NCBI RefSeq assembly: GCF_004010055.1
Contig: NZ_RQVT01000061.1
Location: forward strand, 124,001-188,000
Direction of reading: 5' to 3'
Source: Psychroflexus aestuariivivens
GTDB lineage: Bacteria; Bacteroidota; Bacteroidia; Flavobacteriales; Flavobacteriaceae
Length of the DNA stretch: 64,000 bases
In this document: in pieces, positions 43,574-52,500 of the stretch
How the letters are laid out: each line of letters begins with the position of its first letter
How positions within the stretch are numbered: the stretch's first letter is position 1
Made by a program: the position numbers and the translations under genes
Notes under the pieces: generated by a model
Databases searched by the model: none
The model's input: only the letters and a program-made list of their open reading frames with translations
What the model was told of the DNA's origin: nothing

Positions 43574-43923
43574 TCTTGTCGTTTTACAATTGCAAAATAA
43601 TCACCCTCTAAAGGTAAATAACCTTGGTCGTACACAAAATAGTAGACATGTCCTTTCTTAGTCTTATAGACATTGGTAAAGTATTTGAAGTTGAAGCCTT
43701 TTTCATTTAGGACTGAGCGTGTAGTTTTCGTTTTTTGATCTTTATTGATACTCTGTAATATTCTATAATTCTTCTTGAGTTGGTTATTTACATTCCTTAC
43801 AATCTTTCTCGACGCTCTGTTCAAAGTATTGTTGAAAGTGCTCCGACAATAATCCGAGCAGTATTTTTTATCAATTCTACCTGTGAGGACCTCACCACAA
43901 GACTGACAGTAGGATTTATCCAT
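43570..43923 (-). CDS. Small zinc-ribbon protein (DUF2116-like)
   Basis: The 117-residue protein starts with a zinc-ribbon-like motif CQSCGEVLTGRIDKKYCSDYC (cysteines near residues 6, 9, 22 and 26), followed by basic helices and a C-terminal region ending in DYFAIVKRQE. The cysteine spacing is typical of DUF2116-type zinc ribbons, which usually bind nucleic acid or protein. The function is not known. It is the first gene of the operon with the M28 peptidase and YeeZ-like genes (4-bp ATGA overlap). Confidence 0.7.
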   Translation of the reverse strand: MDKSYCQSCGEVLTGRIDKKYCSDYCRSTFNNTLNRASRKIVRNVNNQLKKNYRILQSINKDQKTKTTRSVLNEKGFNFKYFTNVYKTKKGHVYYFVYDQGYLPLEGDYFAIVKRQE

Positions 43924-43962
43924 TTTTCAAAAATTTTAAGAATTGGTTAAGTAAATATAAAT

Positions 43963-43995
43963 AAAAATCCCCAAACTAAGAAGCTTGGGGATTTT
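43963..43995. terminator. Terminator at the end of the T9SS surface operon
   Basis: AAAAATCCCCAA and TTGGGGATTTT form an 11-bp stem with a 10-nt loop and T tails on both strands. It lies 22 bp after the stop of the OmpA-family gene. Confidence 0.85.
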
Positions 43996-44016
43996 CTAAA
44001 ATTTAAAATGTAATTC

Positions 44017-45906
44017 TTACTCAACAATCATAAACTCAGATCGTCTGTTTTGTCTGTGATCTTCTTCTGTACAATTGCTACCACATTCAATCAATAATTC
44101 GGATTCACCTTTACCTTCACCAGTAATTCTAGATTCATCGATACCTTGAGATACGATGTAATCTACAGTATTTTGAGCTCTACGTTCAGATAAATTCATG
44201 TTGTATTCTGCTGGACCTCTTCTATCTGTGTGACTTTCTACTTTCACTTCGATTTCAGGGTATTTCTTCATAGTTGCAACAATCTTATCCAATTCTAAAG
44301 CAGCTTCAGATCTGATTTCTGCTTTATCGAATTCAAACAAAATACTTTCATCTATAGTAATGCTTCTTTCTCTGATAATTTCAGGTTCAGGATCAAGTAC
44401 TAAAGTAACCATCATCTCATCTCCAGTTGCTTCCACAACTTGCGAAGCGCTTTCAAAATCAGACAAATTCACTTGGAAATCGTATTCCATGTTACTTAGC
44501 AGAATTTCTTTAGCTTTACCCTGGCTATCAGTGATAAGTTTGAAGATTTGATTATCATCTTCGTCATAAATCAATACTTCAGCATTTGCTAAAGGGTCTT
44601 TTGATTCTGAACTTATAACAGTAACAATAATATTTGTTTCCTGAATTGGTCGAATCAAATCTGCGTTGTAGATATTATCATTTTTTGGATTATCTCCTCT
44701 ATTTGAAGACACATAACCAGATTCTACAGCAACATTATAAGTGAAGCCGAAATCATCTGAAGTTGAATTTAAAGGTTTACCTAAATTTTTAGGATATTCA
44801 AAGCCATTGCCTTTAGGATTAGCATAAAAAACATCTAAACCACCCATTCCTAAGTGACCATCACTAGAAAAATACATTACACCTTCATTATCAATGAATG
44901 GAAAACTTTCTCTAGCTTCTGTATTAATAGTAGCTCCAAGGTTTTCTGGTTCTCCATAAGAACCATCACTATTGATACTTACTCGGTAAATGTCTGAATC
45001 TCCAAAACCGCCAGTCATATCACTTGAAAAATAAAGAGTTTTACCGTCAGGACTTAGAGCAGGGTGACTATTTGAATATTCAGTATCATTGAAAGGCAAT
45101 GACTCGATATCTTGCCATTCACCATTTACTAAATCTGCTTTATAAATTTTCAATCTATTGATTCCTTCTGAATCTTTTTCATAATCGCCGCCTAAATAAT
45201 CATTTCTAGTAAAATACATAGTTTGACCATCATCTGTTATAGCAATTGTGCCTTCGTGAAATTTAGAATTTACGTCACCAGGTAATTCCTCAACGTTTTT
45301 GAAAGTTCCACCAACGTTTTCAGCAACGAAAATGTCTAGAGTTGGTTGTTCATTCCAACCATACTTTCTTCTAGATTTATTTCTGGCAGACACGAAGTAA
45401 AGTGTTCCGTCAAATTCATAAGCGCCAAAATCAGAATATTCTGAATTTAATTCCATTTGCTGAACATCAAATTTAGGATCCATCATCATCAAATCTGAAA
45501 TATAGTTTGGATTTGCCATGAATGCTTTAGCTCTTTGATCGTTTGGCTTTTCACTAGCAAACATCATCATTGCTTTTTTAGCATCTTCAAATTTTGAATT
45601 TGCCATCAAACTTTGTGAATATTTGAAATAAACTTCAGCATCGACATTTTCAGTATTATTTAGATACATTTTATAATATCGTTCTGCGTCACGTGTATTG
45701 TAAACTTTGTAGTTAGCTTCAGCTAAACGCTTATAAACGTAAGCATTTGCTTTACCTTTTTCTACAAGTTTCTCATAATCGTCAATCGCATCAACAAACT
45801 CCAAACGGTCGAAATGTTTATCAGCCTTCTGAGTGTCTTTGTTTTGAGCACTTACAATTGTAACACCCATAACAAATACGAATAATGTAATATATATTTT
45901 TTTCAT
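44017..45906 (-). CDS. OmpA-family protein with TPR and PD40 repeats
   Basis: The 629-residue envelope protein has a signal peptide (1-20), TPR-like helices (about 25-130), WD40-like PD40 repeats (about 160-410, e.g. HPALSPDGKTLYFSSDM), a carboxypeptidase-regulatory-like beta domain (about 420-510) and a C-terminal OmpA domain (about 520-629). The OmpA domain contains ILFEFDKAEIR and ESHTDRRGPAEYNMNLSERRA for peptidoglycan binding. Such proteins sit next to PorP/SprF genes and are thought to anchor T9SS-linked surface complexes to murein. It is the last gene of a four-gene operon, 27 bp after the PorP/SprF gene. Confidence 0.9.
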   Translation of the reverse strand: MKKIYITLFVFVMGVTIVSAQNKDTQKADKHFDRLEFVDAIDDYEKLVEKGKANAYVYKRLAEANYKVYNTRDAERYYKMYLNNTENVDAEVYFKYSQSLMANSKFEDAKKAMMMFASEKPNDQRAKAFMANPNYISDLMMMDPKFDVQQMELNSEYSDFGAYEFDGTLYFVSARNKSRRKYGWNEQPTLDIFVAENVGGTFKNVEELPGDVNSKFHEGTIAITDDGQTMYFTRNDYLGGDYEKDSEGINRLKIYKADLVNGEWQDIESLPFNDTEYSNSHPALSPDGKTLYFSSDMTGGFGDSDIYRVSINSDGSYGEPENLGATINTEARESFPFIDNEGVMYFSSDGHLGMGGLDVFYANPKGNGFEYPKNLGKPLNSTSDDFGFTYNVAVESGYVSSNRGDNPKNDNIYNADLIRPIQETNIIVTVISSESKDPLANAEVLIYDEDDNQIFKLITDSQGKAKEILLSNMEYDFQVNLSDFESASQVVEATGDEMMVTLVLDPEPEIIRERSITIDESILFEFDKAEIRSEAALELDKIVATMKKYPEIEVKVESHTDRRGPAEYNMNLSERRAQNTVDYIVSQGIDESRITGEGKGESELLIECGSNCTEEDHRQNRRSEFMIVE

Positions 45907-45933
45907 AGTTTACAGTACTTAAATGTTTATGTT

Positions 45934-46842
45934 TTAGAAATATCTTGGTGAAATAAAAGTTTTCTTCTTGAAGAAAATATCGAAAATAACAAAAGCTTCG
46001 TAAGAAGGTTCGTTAAGGTCGCTTGTCGTGCTATCATAAGCAAAACCTATTTGCATCCAATCTGTAGCTCTTACACTAGCCAAACCACTAATGGCATCTT
46101 CATATCTGTAAGACGCTCCAATTTCAAATCTGTCGTAAAACAAAAAGTTAGCATTAACATCAAAAGATAAGTCTGATGACAGCTCTGTTTTCACCAATGT
46201 TGAAGGTTTGAACTTCAAGTTTTCATTGAGTTGAAATACATAACCAGCTGTTAAAAACACGTGTTGCTCTTCTGTACCAAACTCTCTACCACTAGTATCC
46301 AAGTGCGTTGAACTCAAGAAGTTTGGCATAGAAAGTCCTGCATAGAACTTATCTGTGTAGTATAAGAAACCAGCGCCAATGTTAGGGTAAGTTTCGCTTA
46401 CGTTTTCTTGAAAAGCAGGATCTAATTGATCTTGAAAATCCAAGCCTATAAAACCTACGCTATGAAATGTAGCTCCAGCCTTTACTCCAAAAGCAAGTTT
46501 TCTCTCATTTCCAAGATCTAAAGTATAAGATACATCTGCATAAACATTGGTTTCCTCAACTGGACCGATCTGGTCATTAATGGCTGAAAGCCCAAGTCCT
46601 AGTCCATTACCTACAGGCGTATGTGCATTGAAGGTGAATGTTTGAGGCGCTCCATCTATTCCAGACCATTGCTCTCTATAAAGCAAGCCTACCGAAAGGC
46701 TTTCTTTAGAGCCTGCATAAGCAGGGTTGACCACATTCATATTGTACATATACTGCGTATATTGTGGATCTTGTTGTGCTGTGGCATGATTTGAGATCAT
46801 GAAGCCTACTGCGCAGATTATAATTACATAAAACTTTCTCAT
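45934..46842 (-). CDS. PorP/SprF family type IX secretion membrane protein
   Basis: The 302-residue outer-membrane protein has a signal peptide (1-22) followed by QDPQYTQYMYNMNVVNPAYAGS, the hallmark opening of PorP/SprF proteins. Alternating beta strands expected for a barrel follow. SprF of Flavobacterium johnsoniae is needed to secrete and attach the giant adhesin SprB. By analogy this one should serve the two type B cargo proteins encoded just upstream. It lies 39 bp after the 878-aa cargo gene. Confidence 0.93.
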   Translation of the reverse strand: MRKFYVIIICAVGFMISNHATAQQDPQYTQYMYNMNVVNPAYAGSKESLSVGLLYREQWSGIDGAPQTFTFNAHTPVGNGLGLGLSAINDQIGPVEETNVYADVSYTLDLGNERKLAFGVKAGATFHSVGFIGLDFQDQLDPAFQENVSETYPNIGAGFLYYTDKFYAGLSMPNFLSSTHLDTSGREFGTEEQHVFLTAGYVFQLNENLKFKPSTLVKTELSSDLSFDVNANFLFYDRFEIGASYRYEDAISGLASVRATDWMQIGFAYDSTTSDLNEPSYEAFVIFDIFFKKKTFISPRYF

Positions 46843-46881
46843 ATTAAAAACTTTATAATTGTATTTTGGTTATTGATTTTG

Positions 46882-49518
46882 TTATTGTTCGGTGTTGATA
46901 TAAATCCATCCTTTTTCTTGACGGCTAAATCTGTCATCGCTTTCCTCTAAGTCGATAACATAGAAATAAGTTCCTGTGACTAAATCGTCACCGTTGTCAT
47001 TCTGACCACAGAACTCATTTATATAATCAGTAGATTCAAAAATCAATCTTCCATAACGGTTAAATATTTGAACTTTATTGATTCCCAATTGATCATCTAA
47101 GAATGTAAGGTCTAAGCAATCATTAAAGCCGTCATCATTTGGAGAAAGTCCTTGCGTGATTGTACAGTTATCAACCTCGTATCCTTCAACAGTAATTTCA
47201 CCAAAACTCAAGCAACCATTATCATCTGCTTCTACAGAATAAGTACCAAGTTCAGCACCTGAAACAATTAAAGTAGAATCATTTTCACCTGAAATTTCAA
47301 CTCCATCTCTAAACCAAGTAAATGATGTAGTATTGGTGTCTGAAAAACCTGTGTCTAATTCCGCTTCATCATTATTACATAACTTTATTGTATCAGGACC
47401 TAAATCTATTGATGGTGTTTGAATAAATTCAACATTAATATCCGCTGTTTGGACACAACCTTCATAAGTCGTCGTTAAAGTATATAATCCAGATTCAGAA
47501 ACTGTAATATTAGGTGTAGTTTCACCATTACTCCACTCATAATCAACTTGATTTTCGTCTCCAGATGGAATTCCCATTATACTTGAAATAATTTCAAAAG
47601 GCTCTAGTTGGCCTTCAGGATAACATACAGTAACATCTGATCCTAAGTCAACCATATAGTCAATTAATGTCAATGTAAAGGTTGCTTGTGCTGAACAAAC
47701 TCCATTTTGAATTTCTAAATCATAAACCCCTTCTTCAGTAGCTTCATAAGTTGAATTTGTTGCGTCAACAATTTCAATACCATCTTGAAACCATTGGTAT
47801 TGTGGATCTTCTAAATCACTAATATTAGAAGGCGTACCATCTAAAGTGACGCTTTCTTCAAAACAGAAAGTTAAATCTTGATCTTGTACATCAGGAGTTT
47901 GAAAAAACTCAATATTGATTTCTGCTGTTTCAACACAACCTTTGAAAGTTGTTGTCACAGTGTAAATTCCAGATTCTGTCACAGTAATATTTGGAGTTGT
48001 CTCCATATTACTCCATTCGTAATCTACGTCATCTTCTTCGCCAGCAGGAACGCCAGTAAGATTTGATGAAATTACAAATTCATTAGATTGCCCTAGAGGC
48101 GTACAAATTACATCATCTGCACCAAGGTCTACTGAATAATCAACTAAATTCACAACAAATTCACTTTCAACTGTACATTCAGAATCCTGAACTTCAAGCG
48201 TATATGTTCCAGCTGCATCAGCTTCTATAGTTGGGTTAGTTGCATTGGCAATCGGATTACCATTTAAGAACCATTGGTATTCTGGTGAATCTAAATCGTT
48301 GAGATTTATAGGTGTACCATCAAGATTTGCTGTTTCGCCTACACACAAGGAAACATTAGCATCTGAAGGTAATTCTGGTGCGTCAAAAAATTCAACAAAA
48401 ATCTCATCAGTTTGAAGACAGTTTAAAGAGTAAGCTACCGCAACAGCATAATTTCCTGTTTCTGTAACTTCATAAAATTGTCCATCTTCACCTGGAATCT
48501 CTTCTAAATTTCCAGTATCTGGATTTTCGGCATACCAGATATAATCAGTATCTGTTCCACCCTGTCCAGCATCTAATATCACAGGGTCTCCCTCGCATTG
48601 TGCTTGTGGGTCACCTAGGTTGATATCTGGTCCTAAATCTACTTCACCAATATCAAAACTACTTCCCTCAATGAATACAGCAGTATTAAATGAAGTATCA
48701 CCTCTGTCTGCTACTGACAATCTGATGTTATAGGTTTCCCCTGGGATGACGTCTGCAGAAGCTGTTAATTCCTCTGTTTGGGCATTATATTCATTAGATC
48801 CATTTCCAGAATTAATATCATCATAAAGTTGAGGCACAGCAAATTCACCAATTTGACCAGCACCACAACTTGTATTGGTGTGAATATTAGTCACACTTAC
48901 TGGAATATTGGTGCCTGGAATCAAAGCAATATTCAATCCACCTAGATCTTGAACTAAATCTGGGGTATTTGGATTGGCATCATGATTGTATGAATTGGTG
49001 TCTGAAATACCAGGCCCACTTAATATAAATGCGAAGGTATCTGAATAACTACAAACGAAAGTTGGGTATTCATCAGAGGCCATAAAATAATTAAAACTCA
49101 TTTCACCAACAAAAGGCACAAAATCAAATTCTATGACCGTGGCATTATTGGTATTGCCAGGTTCATCTATAATAATTTCGGTAATTGGATCGCCAGGCCA
49201 ACTATTGGTTCCATTTTGACCAAAACCAGTAAAACTTGGTGAAGCTGCTTGCGATCCATTGGTAGATAAGATAATCCCATCTGTAAAGGGAAAATTGAGT
49301 GTTCCTGTGTTTTCAAAGTAAGCATAACTGTCAAATCCTTCTCCAGAGTCTTGACTATTAATTGGTGAAGTAATGTTGGACACTTCAGCACATGCTCCCG
49401 TTACCAAGACACCATCAATAAGTTGATCTAAGGTGTAAGTTGTAACGTCCACGCTTATTTGGGCACTGCCTACGAACGGCAAACACCCAATAAGAAATAA
49501 AAGTAATTTTTGTCTCAT
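46882..49518 (-). CDS. T9SS type B cargo protein with choice-of-anchor L domain
   Basis: The 878-residue cell-surface protein has a signal peptide (1-19), a choice-of-anchor L domain (about 25-290, TLDQLIDGVLVTGACAEVSN), and four to five Ig/PKD-like beta repeats with the pattern WFxNGxPI..N..T..A...GxY (about 295-785). A gliding-motility-associated C-terminal (type B) domain closes it (about 790-878, GLSPNDDGFNDCLDL, IFNRYGRLIFES, GTYFYVIDLEES). Type B domains need a PorP/SprF partner, encoded next. It is probably an adhesin-like surface component. It is co-transcribed with the giant cargo gene upstream (34-bp gap). Confidence 0.92.
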   Translation of the reverse strand: MRQKLLLFLIGCLPFVGSAQISVDVTTYTLDQLIDGVLVTGACAEVSNITSPINSQDSGEGFDSYAYFENTGTLNFPFTDGIILSTNGSQAASPSFTGFGQNGTNSWPGDPITEIIIDEPGNTNNATVIEFDFVPFVGEMSFNYFMASDEYPTFVCSYSDTFAFILSGPGISDTNSYNHDANPNTPDLVQDLGGLNIALIPGTNIPVSVTNIHTNTSCGAGQIGEFAVPQLYDDINSGNGSNEYNAQTEELTASADVIPGETYNIRLSVADRGDTSFNTAVFIEGSSFDIGEVDLGPDINLGDPQAQCEGDPVILDAGQGGTDTDYIWYAENPDTGNLEEIPGEDGQFYEVTETGNYAVAVAYSLNCLQTDEIFVEFFDAPELPSDANVSLCVGETANLDGTPINLNDLDSPEYQWFLNGNPIANATNPTIEADAAGTYTLEVQDSECTVESEFVVNLVDYSVDLGADDVICTPLGQSNEFVISSNLTGVPAGEEDDVDYEWSNMETTPNITVTESGIYTVTTTFKGCVETAEINIEFFQTPDVQDQDLTFCFEESVTLDGTPSNISDLEDPQYQWFQDGIEIVDATNSTYEATEEGVYDLEIQNGVCSAQATFTLTLIDYMVDLGSDVTVCYPEGQLEPFEIISSIMGIPSGDENQVDYEWSNGETTPNITVSESGLYTLTTTYEGCVQTADINVEFIQTPSIDLGPDTIKLCNNDEAELDTGFSDTNTTSFTWFRDGVEISGENDSTLIVSGAELGTYSVEADDNGCLSFGEITVEGYEVDNCTITQGLSPNDDGFNDCLDLTFLDDQLGINKVQIFNRYGRLIFESTDYINEFCGQNDNGDDLVTGTYFYVIDLEESDDRFSRQEKGWIYINTEQ

Positions 49519-49552
49519 ATTTATTTTATTTAGTTAGCATTAAAAGTAAAAA

Positions 49553-52500
49553 TTATTTCTCTTTATTTATATAAATCCATCCTTTTTTCTCAATACCAAA
49601 TACTGGGTCATTATCTTCTAACTTAATTACATAGAAATAAGTTCCAGTTGTTAACTCATCACCGCTCTCATTTTGTCCAAAAAATTCATCTCTATAATTG
49701 TTTTGTTTGAACACACTTCGACCGTATCTATTGAAAATTTCTAAACTAGCAATACCTGTTCGATCATCTAAATACGCAAGGTCTAAATTATCATTGAAAC
49801 CATCTCCATTTGGAGAAATACCTTGAGTAATTACACAACCTTGATTGTTCTCGTATCCGTTTAATTCAACAGAAGCTGTTTGAACACAAGCTCCATTGAT
49901 AGAGGCTTCTACAGCAATTGTCACTGTTTCGCCTTCAAATTCGTAAGCTTCAAAGTTTTGAGCGGTTTCAGCAGATTCAACTGATCCATTAACAAACCAA
50001 ACAAAATCTACTTCATCGGGACTAGCATTAACTAGGCTTGCAGTAAAATCGATACTTTCACCTTCACAGAATTGTGTTCTATCTGGATTTATTTCTAAGT
50101 TGACCGCAATATCATCTCTTTCTGTGATGTTTACAGAACTTGTTGCTGAGCAATCCTGACTATCACTGTAAGCTATAACTTCATAATTTCCAAAACCAAA
50201 AGGTTCAGTATTTAAATCTTCAAGATTCTCTCCTGGCAACAACTCACCGTTTAGATACCATTCATAAAGAGTATTATTCGGATCAAAATTGCTTGGTGTT
50301 GCATCTAATGTAATTCCATTAAGATCACAACTCACAATATCCTCACCTAAGTCTATAATTGGAGATTCGTTAAAGATGTATTCCACACTTTCAACTGTGC
50401 TACATCCGGCTTCAGTGGTGATAGTTACAGTATAAATATTGGTTTCAGATACTGTTATGGATTGTGTATCTTCGCCTGTACTCCATTCGTAAGTTGCATT
50501 TGTTGAATCCCCACTAGTGATATTTGCTGTAATTTCAGCATCTTCAGTATCACACAATTCTACATCTCCACCCAAATCTACAACAGGTGATTCGTTGAAT
50601 GTATATTCTACACTTTCTGTGGTGCTACAGCCATCTATAGTCACAGTCAATTCATAAACTCCTGATTCGGTTACTGTGATAGTTTCTGTGATTTCACTGG
50701 TACTCCACTCAAAAGTAGCATCGGCAGGATTTCCAATTGTAAATTGTGGTTGAATAACTGCATCTGTAGCATCACATAAACTTTGATCGCCACCCAAGTC
50801 GAACTCAGGGTTTTCGATAAATGTAATATCAACAGATTCTGTGATACTACACCCATTTACAGTTACAGTAACCTGATAAATTCCAGTTTCATCCACTGTA
50901 ATTGAAGCTGTATCTTCACCTTCACCCCATAAATAAGAAATGTCAGCATCTGGATCAACATCAGTAACTTCAGCTATAATTTCATAATCGCCATTCCCAC
51001 AAATATCTTGATCTCCACCTAAATCAACAGTGAAATTCCCTTGTTGAGTGTCAATTTCAAAAGTTTGTACGCAAACTTGAGCATCTTCATCTCCAGGTGT
51101 TCCAATAGTAGTAGTTACTTCTAGTGTATAAATTCCGGCCTGATCTAAAGTGAAAATAGGATTTGTCTCTCCGATGATTTCGTTACCATCAAAAAGCCAT
51201 TGGTATTCAATCAAATCAAATTCTTCTGGATTTAGAACAGTAGCATCTACGTCTAAAGTTTCACCTTCGCAAATAGAAGCAGAATCTGGAAGATTCACTT
51301 CTGGAGCTGGAATAAATACAACTGTAAATTCTTCAAGAACGACATCCACATTATTTTCAATATACTGAACTTGATACAAACCTTCATCGGTTGCAATATA
51401 AGTTGATGTATTAGCTCCCATAATTGGCTCAAATTCCTGAGTAGTTTCGTTAAACACAAACCACTGATGTTGTTGATTTGGATCTGGCGCTTCTGATTCC
51501 AATATAGCTTCTTCACCTTCACAAATTTCTATATCTGTATTGGTGACAATATCACAATCTGTGGAACCAGCATCATTATCATCTGAGTTGGTTTGACCCA
51601 AACTAATAAATCCAGGAGCACCGTTAAAATTCGTTATTAATACTGCATAAATCTCACCTTCCTGAGCATTTGGTATGGTAAAAGTTTCTGAGCTTTGAGC
51701 ATCATAACTACAATCAACCACATTTCCGTACGGGTAACCATCATCAAAAGTATTGCTACCACAGTTAGAACAACTATCTAAACTATCACAATACTCAGTA
51801 TCTGTAAAAGGTCCCCAGGCTATAAAATCTACATCTAAAAATGTGCCGGTTAACTCACCAGTATCTTCATCAAAACCTGTCGCTTGCTCTATTTGAAACA
51901 CTAATTCACCTGACTCCTCAACCTGCATATAGTACCAAACTGGATTTGGTTGAGTTCCTAGACACCCATAATCACTTAAGTTAGGATCTGCTTCTGTATC
52001 ACTTTCATCTGATACATTTTGAAAGACTAAAGCTTGACCTGCATCTGGTGCACAAAACGGAACTGGTCCATTGCAACCACAAGACTGTAAAGTATAAGAT
52101 TGACTTGTCAAAACACAGTTAGTATCTTCGTCGTTATCAATAGTGAACTCTACTGAAGTCCCCAAATCATAAGGTCCAAAAGTTTCTGTTGTGGGAGAAG
52201 TCACCGAAACTGGCGCATCTCCTTGATTGGACACAATTTCTATTTCAGATAAAGAACCTAAATCCTGAACTGTAACATCTACAAAGAATCCAGTGTCATC
52301 ATCAGTACAGTTATCAACAACAACATATTCAACTTGTGGATTTGTACAAGTTGCACAAGAGACTGTTAAATCAATTGGTGTATAACCACTTTGCTGACAA
52401 CTAATAGAACCATCTGGAGTAACCTGAACTGTTATTTCATCTCCAGAAGATTGAAAATTTAATCCAGAAAGATCCCCAGCGTTACCATATCCGTTATAAA

